NCBI GenBank assembly: GCA_002154345.1
Contig: MUNB01000346.1
Coordinates: 1 to 40,907 of the forward strand
DNA from: Streptomyces griseus
Lineage (GTDB): Bacteria; Actinomycetota; Actinomycetes; Streptomycetales; Streptomycetaceae
DNA length: 40,907 nucleotides
Direction of reading: 5' to 3'
Shown: positions 1 through 8,809 of the stretch, one piece after another
Layout of the letters: each line of letters begins with the position of its first letter
Position numbering within the stretch: the first letter of the stretch is position 1
The notes under the pieces: model-generated
Told to the model about the DNA's origin: nothing
What the model saw: the letters and a program-made list of their open reading frames with translations, nothing else
The model's database searches: none
Translations under genes and position numbers: made by a program

Positions 1-1830
1 GAGGCGCCCGTCTGTCTGGTCACCGGACCGGCCGGGGTCGGCAAGACCGCGCTGGCGCTCCAGTGGGCGCACCGCAGCGGCGCGCTCTTCCCGGACGGGC
101 GCCTCTTCGCCGATCTGCGCGGGTTCAGCGAGGCCGGTGAGCCCGCGCTCGTCGACGTCCTGCGGGAGTTCCTGCTCGCGCTCGGCGTCGCACCCCGCCG
201 GATACCGGAGTCCGCCCCGGCGGCCGCCGCGCTCTTCCGCTCGCTGTCCGACCGGCGCAGGCTGCTGGTCGTCCTCGACAACGCCCGCGACTCCGCCACC
301 GTCAGGGCGCTGCTGCCGGGCGGCACGGACTGCGTCACGCTGGTCACCAGCCGGCACCGGCTGGAGGGGCTGATCGCCTCGGACGCCGCCCGGCCCGTAC
401 CGCTCGGCACGCTGGAGGCCGACGACGGCACGGCGCTGCTCGCCGGGGTGCTGGGGGAGGAGCGGGTGCGCGCCGAACCGGTGGCGGCCCGCCGGCTCGC
501 CGAGCTCTGCGGCGGGCTGCCGCTCGCGCTGCGCGTCACCGCCGCCCGGCTGGCGGGGCGGCCGCACTGGACGCTGGCCGCCCTCGCCGACGAACTGGCC
601 GACGAGCGCGGCCGGCTGGCCTGTCTCGACGTGGACGACACCGGTGTCGCGGCCGCGCTGCGGCTGACCGTCCAGCATCTGCCGCCGGAGGCCGTCCACC
701 AGTTCGCGCGGCTCGGGCACCATCCCGGCGGCCCTGTCGACCCGTACGCGGCCGCCGCGCTGGCGGGGACGGACCCGGTCGCCGCGGCGGCCGCGCTGGA
801 GCGTCTCGCCGCCGCCCACCTCGTCGCCGAGACCGCCCCGGGCCGGTGGGTCCTGCACGACCTGGTGCGCCTGTACGCCCGGGGCCTCGACCCGGCATCG
901 GCGCACGAGGCCCTCACCGGCGTGCTCGACCACTGCATCGCCACCGCGCTGGCCGCCGCCGACACGGCGGAGCCCGGCGGCGAGCCCTGCTTCGTGCTGC
1001 CGGACGGCTACCGCAAGCCCGCCGCCGTACGGGACTTCGCCGACCGTGCGGAGGCGATGCGCTGGCTGGCGGCCGAGCGCGAGAACCTGGCGCTGGCCGC
1101 CGTGGCGGCGCGGGAGGCGGGTCTGGAGGACCGGGCCTGGCGGATCATCCTGCTCCAGTGGCCGCAGGTGGTGTGGCGGGTACGGGACAACTGGGCGCCG
1201 CTGCTGGAGCTGGCCCTGGAGTCGGCCCGGGCCGGGAAGGACTCGTACGCCGAGTCGAGGGTGCTCACGCTGCTGGGCTGGGTGCTGACGGAGGAGGGCC
1301 GGACCACCGAGGCCGCCGCCGTACTGGAGCGCTCACCGGTGCTCGCCCGGGAGGCCGGCGACCCGCTGGGCGAGGCGACCGCGCTGATCAACCTGGCCGT
1401 CGTCCAGGCCGAGCTGGGCGAGCTGCCGACCGCGCTGGAGAACTGCGCCCGCGCCGTGGAGCTGTGCCGCGAGGAGGAGGACCGGCACACCGAGATGCTC
1501 GGTCTCCAGCACCTGGCCCGGATGCGGCTCACCGCGCACCGCCCGCAGGAGGCGCTGGACTGTGCGCGGGCCGCGCTCGATCTGGGCCCCGAGCACGAGG
1601 AGGCGGTACGCCGGTCGCTGCTGCTGGCGGTCTGCGGCGAGGCGCGGATCGCGCTGGGCGAGGAGGAGGACGGCATCCGGCTGCTGGACCGGGCCGCGCA
1701 GGAGGCGGAGAAGGCCGGTTACGACGACGGGGCCGTGCAGGCGCTGGAGGCGCTGCTGCGGGTGTCGGCGCGGACGGATTACCGGCGGCGGTACGACGCG
1801 GCGCTGCGGCGGCTCACCGACGAGGGCTGA
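1..1830 (+). CDS. NB-ARC/TPR regulatory ATPase, 5' end outside window
   Basis: The frame is open from the first base and ends with TGA at 1830, so 609 C-terminal residues are visible and the start is missing. A Walker A motif GPAGVGKT lies at visible residues 9-16, a Walker B-like LLVVLDNA near 87-94, and the GGLPLAL motif of NB-ARC/AP-ATPases near 172-178. The C-terminal half (about 340-600) is Ala/Leu/Glu-rich helical repeat sequence consistent with tetratricopeptide repeats. This is the architecture of the AfsR/SARP family and of related STAND ATPases that act as signal-responsive switches. The N-terminal part, which in AfsR is an OmpR-like DNA-binding plus BTAD segment, is not visible, so I cannot say whether this is a SARP activator or a DNA-binding-free STAND protein. 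The fold assignment is firm; the role is inferred. Confidence 0.85.
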   Translation, partial: EAPVCLVTGPAGVGKTALALQWAHRSGALFPDGRLFADLRGFSEAGEPALVDVLREFLLALGVAPRRIPESAPAAAALFRSLSDRRRLLVVLDNARDSATVRALLPGGTDCVTLVTSRHRLEGLIASDAARPVPLGTLEADDGTALLAGVLGEERVRAEPVAARRLAELCGGLPLALRVTAARLAGRPHWTLAALADELADERGRLACLDVDDTGVAAALRLTVQHLPPEAVHQFARLGHHPGGPVDPYAAAALAGTDPVAAAAALERLAAAHLVAETAPGRWVLHDLVRLYARGLDPASAHEALTGVLDHCIATALAAADTAEPGGEPCFVLPDGYRKPAAVRDFADRAEAMRWLAAERENLALAAVAAREAGLEDRAWRIILLQWPQVVWRVRDNWAPLLELALESARAGKDSYAESRVLTLLGWVLTEEGRTTEAAAVLERSPVLAREAGDPLGEATALINLAVVQAELGELPTALENCARAVELCREEEDRHTEMLGLQHLARMRLTAHRPQEALDCARAALDLGPEHEEAVRRSLLLAVCGEARIALGEEEDGIRLLDRAAQEAEKAGYDDGAVQALEALLRVSARTDYRRRYDAALRRLTDEG

Positions 1831-1992
1831 CGGCTGACCTGCGGGTTCTCGCTGCCGCCCGGGACATCAGCCGTACGTCAGCGGGACGGCAGCGATACGT
1901 GAGCGGCGGCGGTCAGAGTCGTTCCTGTCAGCAGTTCGCGGGCGGGCGTCTCGACCGGGCGTCCGCCTCACCGTCTCCCCGGGGGAATCTCC

Positions 1993-2721
1993 GTGCGTAC
2001 CTTCCGCAACCGCACCACCGTCCTGGCCGCCGCGACCACGGCCGCCCTCGCTCTCGCCCTCACCGCCTGCGGCGACGACGGCTCCGGCACCCGTTCGGAG
2101 GGCGCGGCCGACAGCTCCGCGACCACCGCCGCGTCGGCCGCCGGGTCCGGGAAGGACGCCGGCTCCGAGAAGGGCGGCGACGACGCGGCGGAGACCGGCG
2201 CCAAGGGCTCCGCCGGCAGCTCCACCGCCCAGCCCGCGGGCGCGGCCAAGAGCTCCGGTGGTTCCGGAAACACCGGCGGCACGTCCGAGAAGGCCGCCGT
2301 CGCCCTCTGCACGGCGAAGGGCCTGAGCATCACCGCCGAGCGTCAGGACGGCCCGCCCTACACCCACCTCACGCTCTCCGCGAAGAACACCTCCGGCGCG
2401 AGCTGCGAGATGAAGGAGTACCCGCACATCCACTTCCTGGACAACGCGCGGGGCGTCGTCCCGCCCGTCGCCAAGAGCAAGCCGCAGGCCCCGGTGATCC
2501 TGGAGCCCGGCCAGTCCGCTCATGTCGCGGTGCGCATGTCCGAGGGCGGCCGGAAGGAGAACACCGAGACCGTGAAGGAGTTCACGGTCACGCTGAAGGC
2601 CAACGGCGGCGGCATGGCGGTCGTGAAGTCCCCCGCCGCCGAGGGCCTGTCCGTCAACCCGCAGACGTGGGCCACCGGTTACTGGACCACCGAACTGCGC
2701 AACGGCGCCGACGAGTTCTGA
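1993..2721 (+). CDS. Secreted lipoprotein with C-terminal DUF4232 domain
   Basis: This 242-residue protein starts with GTG, placed 5 nt after the purine run GGGGGAA (1981-1987). Residues 1-25 form a lipoprotein signal peptide ending in the lipobox LTAC, so Cys26 should be lipidated and the protein anchored outside the membrane. Residues about 27-100 are a Gly/Ser/Ala/Asp-rich low-complexity linker. Residues about 103-242 match the actinobacterial DUF4232 domain: paired cysteines, an immunoglobulin-like beta-rich pattern, and a HLTLSAKNTS stretch. The function of DUF4232 is unknown. The gene follows the NB-ARC gene by 162 nt on the same strand and nearly abuts a convergent gene, with only 12 nt between the two stop codons. 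The domain call is from recognition of the family pattern, not a search. Confidence 0.82.
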   Translation: MRTFRNRTTVLAAATTAALALALTACGDDGSGTRSEGAADSSATTAASAAGSGKDAGSEKGGDDAAETGAKGSAGSSTAQPAGAAKSSGGSGNTGGTSEKAAVALCTAKGLSITAERQDGPPYTHLTLSAKNTSGASCEMKEYPHIHFLDNARGVVPPVAKSKPQAPVILEPGQSAHVAVRMSEGGRKENTETVKEFTVTLKANGGGMAVVKSPAAEGLSVNPQTWATGYWTTELRNGADEF

Positions 2722-2733
2722 TCCGTCGAGCGG

Positions 2734-4551
2734 TCACGCGGGGCCGTCCATCCCGGCGAGCACCAGCGCCAGCCGGGATGCGCCCTCCGCCGTGACGCGG
2801 ACCGGCACCCCCCAGTCCTGCTGGTGCACATGGCAGGCCGGGTACTCGTTGGCCGGGTCGTCGTCGCAGGACGCCGCCATCGCGGAGACGTGCAGGACGC
2901 CCTCGGTGACCCCGTCCGCGAGCACCAGATCGCGCCCGAGGTCCGTGCCCGCGCCGGAGCCCTCCGCCAGCAGCTCGGGCGGGGTCGCGGAGACCAGCAG
3001 GCGGGTCGAGGGCCCGTAGCGGGTGTCCAGCTTCTGTCCGGCGGGGGCCTGGAAGACCACGTCGAGGCGGAGGGTGCCCGGGGCGATCTCGGTGGCGGCC
3101 CGCTGGGTGCGGTGCGCCCGGTCCGCGACCCGTACCGCCTCCTCGGGCAGCCGGAGGCGGGTCAGCCGGTGGCGGGCCGACTCGACGACGACCAGGTCGC
3201 CGTCGACCAGCACCGCGTCGCTGGGCTCGCGGACATCGGTGGCCAGGGTGGTGACCTCGCCGGAGTCCGGGTCGTACCGGCGCAGGGCGTGGTTGTACGT
3301 GTCGCTGATCGCGACGGACCCGTCGGGCAGCGCGGTCACGCCGATCGGGTGCTGCAGGAGCGCCTGTTCGGCGGCCCCGTCGCGGTGGCCGAAGTCGAAG
3401 AGGCCGGTGCCCACGGCGGTGTGCACCCGCGCCTCGCGGTCGACCCAGCGCAGCGCGGAGGTCTCGGAGTCGGCGACCCAGAGCCGCTCCCCGTCGGCGG
3501 AGACGGCGAGCCCGGACGGCTGGGCGAACCAGGCCTCGTCGGCCGGCCCGTCGACCAGGCCCTCGTTGGTGGTCCCGGCGGCCACGCGTACGGTCGCGCT
3601 CTCCGGGTCGTACGTCCACAGCTGGTGCACGCCCGCCATGGCGATCCACAGCCGGTCGCCGAACCAGGCGACGTCCCACGGCGAGGAGAGGTCCACCTCG
3701 CGCGCCGGGCCGCTGGTCGGGGTTCCCTGCCACCACTGGCGGCCGGTGCCGGCGAGGGTGCTGGTCACCCCGGTCGTGAGGTCCAGGGCGCGGATGGCGT
3801 GGTTGACGGTGTCCGCGACGGCGACGCGGCCGTCCGGGAGCACGGCGAGCCCCTGCGGTTCGCTGAACCGGGCCTCGTCCGGACCGCCGTCGGCCAGCCC
3901 GCGTTCGCCCGTGCCGAAGTGGCGTCGTACGGTCTCGCCGTCCGCGTCCAGCTCGACCAGGCGGTGGCGGGTGGTGTCGGAGACCAGGAAGCCGCCGTCG
4001 GGCAGGAGCAGTGCCTTGCCCGGGAAGCGGAGGTGCGTGGCGACGGGCTCGGGCGCGACGTAGGGGCCGTCACCGCGGCGGAGCGTGCCCTTGGCGGCGT
4101 GCTCGGCCTCCAGCTCCTCGACGAGCTTCTCGATGGCGTGCGCGTGGCCCTCGCCCGCGTGCTGGGCGACGACATAGCCCTCGGGGTCGATCACGACGAG
4201 CGTCGGCCAGGCGCGTACGGCGTACTGCTTCCAGGTGGCCAGCTCGGGGTCGTCGAGGACGGGGTGGTGGACCTCGTAGCGCTCGACGGCGTCGACGACG
4301 GCCTGGTGCTCGGCCTCGTGGACGAACTTCGGCGAGTGGACGCCGATGATCACCACGGTGTCGCGGTGCTTCTCCTCCAGCTCGCGCAGCTCGTCCAGGA
4401 CATGCAGACAGTTCACACAGCAGAAGGTCCAGAAGTCCAGGATGACGATGCGTCCTCGCAGGTCAGCGAGGGTGTACTGCTGGTCGCCTGTATTGAGCCA
4501 GCCGCCCTTGCCGATGAGTTCGGGGGCGCGGACGCGTGCACGTGTTGCCAT
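2734..4551 (-). CDS. Thioredoxin-like/NHL-repeat fusion protein
   Basis: I chose the ATG at 4551, giving 605 residues. An upstream in-frame extension would run into the divergent neighbour and lacks domain sequence. Residues 1-170 are a TlpA/AhpC-type thioredoxin domain with the redox motif WTFCCVNC; the CxxC pair is Cys45 and Cys48. Residues about 190-500 hold repeated segments of the form LPDG...VSDT.NH..R, the hallmark of NHL beta-propeller blades. The last about 110 residues resemble the C-terminal beta domain of the NHL-containing thioredoxin family, which is related to human NHLRC2. No signal peptide is evident, so the protein is probably cytoplasmic. The family is thought to be redox-active, but its substrate is unknown. 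It is divergent from the LURP-one gene across 64 nt. Confidence 0.88.
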   Translation of the reverse strand: MATRARVRAPELIGKGGWLNTGDQQYTLADLRGRIVILDFWTFCCVNCLHVLDELRELEEKHRDTVVIIGVHSPKFVHEAEHQAVVDAVERYEVHHPVLDDPELATWKQYAVRAWPTLVVIDPEGYVVAQHAGEGHAHAIEKLVEELEAEHAAKGTLRRGDGPYVAPEPVATHLRFPGKALLLPDGGFLVSDTTRHRLVELDADGETVRRHFGTGERGLADGGPDEARFSEPQGLAVLPDGRVAVADTVNHAIRALDLTTGVTSTLAGTGRQWWQGTPTSGPAREVDLSSPWDVAWFGDRLWIAMAGVHQLWTYDPESATVRVAAGTTNEGLVDGPADEAWFAQPSGLAVSADGERLWVADSETSALRWVDREARVHTAVGTGLFDFGHRDGAAEQALLQHPIGVTALPDGSVAISDTYNHALRRYDPDSGEVTTLATDVREPSDAVLVDGDLVVVESARHRLTRLRLPEEAVRVADRAHRTQRAATEIAPGTLRLDVVFQAPAGQKLDTRYGPSTRLLVSATPPELLAEGSGAGTDLGRDLVLADGVTEGVLHVSAMAASCDDDPANEYPACHVHQQDWGVPVRVTAEGASRLALVLAGMDGPA

Positions 4552-4615
4552 GTCACCAGTCAACACCGTCCCGGCCTGCGCGCATTCCGCCGGGCCCCGG
4601 GGGAACCTGTGACGC

Positions 4616-5107
4616 ATGAGACTTCTCGTACGTGAGCGGATGTTCGCCATCGGCGACGACTACTGGATCGAGGACGACGGGGGCCGCAAGGTCTTCCTGG
4701 TCGACGGCAAGGCGATGCGGCTGCGCGACACCTTCGAGCTGAAGGACGCCGACGGCCGGGTCCTGGTCGAGCTGCGGCAGAAGCTGATCAGCCTGCGCGA
4801 CACGATGCTCATCGAGCGGGCCGGCGAGGAGCTGGCGAAGGTCAAGCGCAAGCGGCTGTCGCTGCTCCGCAACCACTACCGGGTCACGCTGGTGGACGGC
4901 ACGGAGCTGGACGTCAGCGGCAAGATCCTGGACCGCGAGTTCGCCATCGAGTACGACGGCGAACTGCTGGCCCAGATCTCGCGCCGCTGGCTGACCATCC
5001 GGGACACGTACGGCATCGACGTCGTCCGGGACGACGCCGACACCGCGCTGCTCATCGCCGTGGCGATGTGCGTGATCGTGCTGGCGGAGAAGGAGAAGGA
5101 GGGCTGA
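4616..5107 (+). CDS. LURP-one-related (tubby-like fold) protein
   Basis: This 163-residue protein has the repeating beta-strand pattern of the LURP-one-related/DUF567 family, in which a 12-strand barrel wraps a central C-terminal helix. Visible repeats are blocks such as VFLVDGKAMRLRDTFEL, LVELRQKLISLRDTMLI and ISRRWLTIRDTYGI. The final hydrophobic stretch (about 141-157, ALLIAVAMCVIVLA) fits the buried central helix of this fold rather than a membrane anchor. Tubby-like folds bind phosphoinositides in eukaryotes. The bacterial proteins have no established role, although a scramblase-like or membrane-associated function has been suggested for the superfamily. The gene is monocistronic, divergent from the thioredoxin-NHL gene, and followed by a parS site. 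Confidence 0.85.
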   Translation: MRLLVRERMFAIGDDYWIEDDGGRKVFLVDGKAMRLRDTFELKDADGRVLVELRQKLISLRDTMLIERAGEELAKVKRKRLSLLRNHYRVTLVDGTELDVSGKILDREFAIEYDGELLAQISRRWLTIRDTYGIDVVRDDADTALLIAVAMCVIVLAEKEKEG

Positions 5108-5146
5108 GCCCGTTCCCACGGACGGGACCGCGCCCGGGAGTTCGTT

Positions 5147-5160
5147 GTTTCACGTGAAAC
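5147..5160. promoter_or_regulatory. parS site (ParB binding, chromosome segregation)
   Basis: The 14-bp palindrome GTTTCACGTGAAAC is an exact match to the Streptomyces parS consensus. It lies in the short gap between two convergent genes. ParB binds such sites, which cluster around oriC in Streptomyces, and spreads to build the segregation complex during sporulation. A second exact copy is at 29127-29140. Confidence 0.92.
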
Positions 5161-5184
5161 GTCGCGTCTGTCCGGCCCGTGCGG

Positions 5185-5583
5185 TCAGGTTCCGGCTCGT
5201 TCCTCCTGCCGTGCGGCTGCCCGCCGGTCCGCCTGCACGAAGGTGGCCGCCGCAAGGGTGACGGTGGCCGCGAAGGAGACCGCGAGAGCCGGGTTGAGCC
5301 AGGAGGGGACGACCCCGCTGTTGAACAACCGGCCGTCGGTGGTGCGGCACAGGACATGCACCGGGAGGTAGCGCACCTCGTGGGTCTCCACCCGGGCGCC
5401 CTCCGGCAGGCCGGGCGCGGACCGGCAATGGTGCATGGGCGTCGAGTCCGCTCCCGAGCCGACCTCGCTGACCGCGAAGCCGGCCAGGAGAAGGCCGAGA
5501 AGGTAGAGGACGACCGTGGTCGAGGCGGCGCATATCGCCGTGCCACGGAGCAACGTCGATGCGGCAGTGCCGTGTTCAGCCAT
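5185..5583 (-). CDS. Small two-helix membrane protein of unknown function
   Basis: I do not recognise this family. The product is about 132 residues from the ATG at 5583; a GTG at 5592 would add three residues, and neither start has a clear ribosome binding site. Two hydrophobic segments, about residues 16-40 and 95-115, suggest two membrane helices with an extracytoplasmic loop between them. The loop contains two cysteines (in HHCRSAP and VLCRTT) that could pair in a disulfide. The tail is charged and Ala/Arg-rich. The coding frame has the expected GC-rich third positions, which supports it being real. It lies 38-47 nt downstream of the nitrilase-family gene on the same strand and could be co-transcribed with it. 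Confidence 0.6.
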   Translation of the reverse strand: MAEHGTAASTLLRGTAICAASTTVVLYLLGLLLAGFAVSEVGSGADSTPMHHCRSAPGLPEGARVETHEVRYLPVHVLCRTTDGRLFNSGVVPSWLNPALAVSFAATVTLAAATFVQADRRAAARQEERAGT

Positions 5584-5630
5584 GGCGCTCACTGTAAGCA
5601 GGGCGTCGCGACCGCCCGTGCGGAACGCCC

Positions 5631-6422
5631 TCAGAGCGGCGGCGCGAGCCCCAGCCGACGGTCCTTGAGGGCCGGGAACTGGTCCCGGGTCGTGCGGACC
5701 TTCTCCGGATCCAGCTCGACGGTCAGGATCTCCTCGTCCGCGCCCGCCTGCGCCAGCACCTCGCCCCAGGGGTCGATGACGCTGCTGTGCCCGGCCTGCT
5801 GGACGCCCGCGTGCGTGCCGGCCGTGCCGACGGCGAGGACGTACGCCTGGTTCTCCACGGCGCGGGCCTGCGCCAGGAGCGTCCAGTGGGCGCGCCGGCG
5901 CTCGGGCCAGCCCGCCGCCACCACCAGCGTTTCGGCGCCCGCGTCGACGAGCCCCCGGAACTGCTCCGGGAAGCGCAGGTCGTAGCAGGTGGCGAGGCCC
6001 AGGGTGGTGTCCGGCAGGGCGACGGTCACCAGCTCCTCGCCCGCGCCCATCATCACCGCCTCGCCCTGGTCGAAACCGAAGCGGTGGATCTTGCGGTAGG
6101 CGGCCGTGCGCTCGCCCTCGGGCGAGAAGACCAGGCTGGTGTTGTACAGGGTTCCGTCGTCCGCGCGTTCGACGAAGGATCCGGCGTGCAGCCAGACACC
6201 GGCCTCGGCGGCGGCCTTCGCCATCACCTCGTGCGTAGGGCCTTCCAGCGGCTCGGCCTCCGCCTCGAAAGCGGTGTAGGCGAACGCCCCGACCGGCCAG
6301 AGTTCGGGAAGAACCACCAGGTCAGCGCCGCGCTGGGCGACCACCAGAGAGGCCGCTCGCGCCCTGCGGGCCTCGACGGATTCGTCCGGGTCCACTGCGA
6401 TCTGGATGAGGGAGGCGCGCAC
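5631..6422 (-). CDS. Carbon-nitrogen hydrolase (nitrilase superfamily, omega-amidase-like)
   Basis: This 263-residue enzyme starts with GTG and has all three parts of the nitrilase superfamily triad: Glu40 in VVLPELWP, Lys111 in YRKIHRFGF, and the nucleophile Cys146 in ATCYDLRFPEQF. The DLRFPE context after the cysteine is typical of the Nit2/omega-amidase and deaminated-glutathione amidase branch rather than true nitrilases. It is predicted to be cytoplasmic and to hydrolyse the amide of small compounds such as alpha-ketoglutaramate or a metabolite-repair substrate. The exact substrate cannot be read from sequence. Its 5' end faces the MDMPI-type gene across about 200 nt. Confidence 0.88.
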   Translation of the reverse strand: MRASLIQIAVDPDESVEARRARAASLVVAQRGADLVVLPELWPVGAFAYTAFEAEAEPLEGPTHEVMAKAAAEAGVWLHAGSFVERADDGTLYNTSLVFSPEGERTAAYRKIHRFGFDQGEAVMMGAGEELVTVALPDTTLGLATCYDLRFPEQFRGLVDAGAETLVVAAGWPERRRAHWTLLAQARAVENQAYVLAVGTAGTHAGVQQAGHSSVIDPWGEVLAQAGADEEILTVELDPEKVRTTRDQFPALKDRRLGLAPPL

Positions 6423-6621
6423 ACTACCACCGTCCTGGCATTCAAGCCGTCAACACGGGCCTACGATCGTCACACGAAAGCACTGCCGGGGTGCCTGCTC
6501 GCAGCGTAACTTAGCGGTCGAACCTCCCACGCAGCCCGCCGACAGCGCCGTCAGAGCCGGCCCACCCGCCGGCACTCCCTGCTCTCCAGCCCATGCACCG
6601 CAGAACCGCACGAGGGGTCCC

Positions 6622-7446
6622 GTGACCGTCCATCCCAGCCTCCAGCCCTACACCGACGCCGCGACCCACTCCATCGAGGCGATAGCCGAGCTGGTGAAGC
6701 CCCTCGCCGAGAGCGAGTGGAACCGCCGTACGCCCTGCCCGGGGTGGTCGGTGCGCGACATCGTGTCGCACGTCATCGGCATGGAGTGCGAGATGCTCGG
6801 CGATCCGCGGCCGATCCACACCCTGCCGCGCGACCTCTACCACGTACAGAGCGACTTCGCCCGGTACATGGAGATGCAGGTCGACGTCCGGCGCCACCAC
6901 ACCTCCCCGGAGATCACCGCCGAGCTGGAGTACGTCCTCATCCGCCGGGCCCGCCAGATCCGCAACGAGTCGCGCAGCCCCGAGACCAAGGTCCGCGCGC
7001 CCCTGGGCGCCGAGCAGACCCTCGAAACGGCGCTGAATCTGCGGGCCTTCGACCTCTGGGCGCACGAACAGGATCTGCGCACCACGCTCGGACAGCCGGG
7101 CAACCTCGACTCCCCCGGCGCCCTGATCACCCGGGACATGCTGCTCGCCGGGCTGCCGAAGGTGGTCGCCAAGAGCGCGGGCGCGCCCGCCAACTCGGCG
7201 GTCGTCTTCGATGTGCACGGCCCGGTGGAGTTCCTGCGGACGGTCCGGGTCGACGCCGAGGGCCGCGGTTCGATCGACGGCGCGCCCTCGCTGGGCCCCG
7301 CCGTGACGCTGTCGCTGGACTGGGAGACGTATGTCCGCCTCGCCTGCGGCCGGGTCCGGCACGCGGCCGTCGCCGACCGGATCAAGGTCGAGGGCGACCA
7401 GGAGCTGGCCACGGCGATCCTGGACAACTTCGCCGTGACCCCGTGA
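6622..7446 (+). CDS. Maleylpyruvate isomerase-family mycothiol-dependent enzyme
   Basis: I placed the start at the GTG at 6622, preceded by GAGGGG (6612-6617), giving 274 residues. The N-terminal half (about 10-160) is the DinB-like/MDMPI metal-binding four-helix bundle, with the characteristic segment CPGWSVRDIVSHVIGME, whose His is a likely metal ligand. Further conserved pieces are LNLRAFDLWAHEQDLR, also with a probable ligand His. The C-terminal 90 residues form the SCP2-like domain often fused to MDMPI. Family members use mycothiol as cofactor or transfer partner, but this subgroup is mostly uncharacterised and the actual reaction is unknown. The gene ends opposite the MFS transporter gene, with a hairpin between the two stops. 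Confidence 0.85.
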   Translation: MTVHPSLQPYTDAATHSIEAIAELVKPLAESEWNRRTPCPGWSVRDIVSHVIGMECEMLGDPRPIHTLPRDLYHVQSDFARYMEMQVDVRRHHTSPEITAELEYVLIRRARQIRNESRSPETKVRAPLGAEQTLETALNLRAFDLWAHEQDLRTTLGQPGNLDSPGALITRDMLLAGLPKVVAKSAGAPANSAVVFDVHGPVEFLRTVRVDAEGRGSIDGAPSLGPAVTLSLDWETYVRLACGRVRHAAVADRIKVEGDQELATAILDNFAVTP

Positions 7447-7473
7447 CGCCATGACTCCGTTACCGCTTCACGG

Positions 7474-7517
7474 GCACGTGCCCGCGCCCCGGGGTTGAGG
7501 GCTACGCGGGCACGTGC
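7474..7517. terminator. Bidirectional hairpin between convergent genes
   Basis: A perfect 13-bp inverted repeat (arms 7474-7486 and 7505-7517, GCACGTGCCCGCG and its complement) has an 18-nt loop. It sits between the MDMPI-type gene and the MFS gene, and its right arm enters the MFS coding end. There is no U-tract, as is usual in Streptomyces. The left arm is also part of the 14-bp palindrome CGGGCACGTGCCCG (7471-7484). Confidence 0.55.
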
Positions 7518-8809
7518 ACGGCCTCGACGCGGCTGACCACATGGTGGTCGCGTTCCCTGAGCGCCGCCCGGCGGCGCAGCCGCAGGATCTGGGCGACGCC
7601 GAGCGCCTCCAGGACGAAGACCGAGGCGAACGCGACGCGGTAGTTGTCGCCCGTGGCGTCCAGCAGGACCCCGACGGCGAACAGGGTGGTCATCGAGGCG
7701 ACGAAGCCGCCCATGTTGACGATGCCCGACGCGGTCCCCTGGCGTTCGGGCGGGTTGGCCGGGCGGGCGAAGTCGAAGCCGACCATCGAGGCCGGACCGC
7801 AGGCTCCGAGCACCAGGCACAGGACGACCAGCAGCCACATCGGCGTGCGGTCGGCCGGATAGAAGATCGCGGACGCCCAGAGCAGGGCCGTCGTCGCCAC
7901 CGTGCCCAGCGCGATCGGGACGCGCGCCCCGTGGTGGCGGGCGATGATCTGCCCGTACACGAGCCCGACCACCATGTTGGACAGCACCACCAGGGTGAGC
8001 AGGGTGCCCGCCGTGCCCCGGCTCAGCCCCTGCGCCTCGACCAGGAACGGCATGCCCCACAGCAGCAGGAACACCATCGCCGGGAACTGGGTGGTGAAGT
8101 GCACCCACATCCCGAGCCGCGTCCCGGGCTCCCGCCAGGCGGCGGCGATCTGCCGGCGCACGTACACGGCCCCGGCGTGCTCGGCGGGCGGCGGCTCATG
8201 GCCCTCGGGGTGGTCCTTGAGGAACAGCAGGAGCAGCACCAGCACCACCACGCCCGCCAGCGAACTGCCGACGAACGTCGTGGTCCAGCCGTAGCTGTGC
8301 AGCGCCCGCGCGATGAACAGCGTCGAGACGAGGTTGCCCGCCATCCCGAACAGCGCCGCGACCTGGCCGATCAGCGGACCGCGCCGGGCCGGGAACCAGC
8401 GGCTGCCGAGCCGCAGCACGCTGATGAAGGTCATCGCGTCGCCGCAGCCGAGCAGCGCGCGGGCCGCCAGCGCCATCCCGTACGACGGGGAGAGCGCGAA
8501 GCCGAGCTGACCGACCGTGAACAGCACGACCCCGATGGTCAGGACCTTCTTGGTGCCGAGCCGGTCGACCATCAGCCCGACGGGTATCTGCATGCCCGCG
8601 TAGACCAGGAGCTGGAGGATGGAGAACGTGGAGAGCGCGGAGGCGTTGACGTCGAACCGGTCGGCGGCGTCGAGTCCGGCGACGCCCAGGCTCGTACGGA
8701 AGATGATCGCGACGAAGTAGACGGCGACCCCGATGCCCCAGACCCAGGCGGCACGCCGGCCGCCGGGCGGGTCACCGGGCAGGGAGAGCGTGGGGGCGGC
8801 CGAACTCAC
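7502..8809 (-). CDS. MFS transporter
   Basis: This 435-residue protein has about twelve hydrophobic segments and the major-facilitator loop signature GLMVDRLGTKKVLTIGV between helices 2 and 3 (about residues 78-94). A second GRxG-like region lies in the symmetrical half. A long charged central loop (about 198-230) separates the two six-helix halves. It is probably a proton-coupled uptake or efflux carrier; the substrate cannot be deduced. Its GTG start overlaps the stop of the upstream GntR gene by 4 nt (GTGA), so the two are translationally coupled. The GntR protein is therefore the likely regulator of the carrier. Confidence 0.9.
   Translation of the reverse strand: MSSAAPTLSLPGDPPGGRRAAWVWGIGVAVYFVAIIFRTSLGVAGLDAADRFDVNASALSTFSILQLLVYAGMQIPVGLMVDRLGTKKVLTIGVVLFTVGQLGFALSPSYGMALAARALLGCGDAMTFISVLRLGSRWFPARRGPLIGQVAALFGMAGNLVSTLFIARALHSYGWTTTFVGSSLAGVVVLVLLLLFLKDHPEGHEPPPAEHAGAVYVRRQIAAAWREPGTRLGMWVHFTTQFPAMVFLLLWGMPFLVEAQGLSRGTAGTLLTLVVLSNMVVGLVYGQIIARHHGARVPIALGTVATTALLWASAIFYPADRTPMWLLVVLCLVLGACGPASMVGFDFARPANPPERQGTASGIVNMGGFVASMTTLFAVGVLLDATGDNYRVAFASVFVLEALGVAQILRLRRRAALRERDHHVVSRVEAVHVPA

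Noticed and set aside
3610..3625. TCCACA in the NHL gene as a DnaA box
   Set aside because: The preceding bases (ACG) do not fit the consensus, and it lies in coding sequence.
2824..4635. Plus-strand open frame opposite the thioredoxin-NHL gene
   Set aside because: It is a shadow of a gene with clear CxxC and NHL repeats and shows no motif of its own.
7471..7484. CGGGCACGTGCCCG as a parS-like or regulatory palindrome
   Set aside because: It shares only the central CACGTG with parS and is better explained as part of the hairpin between two convergent genes.
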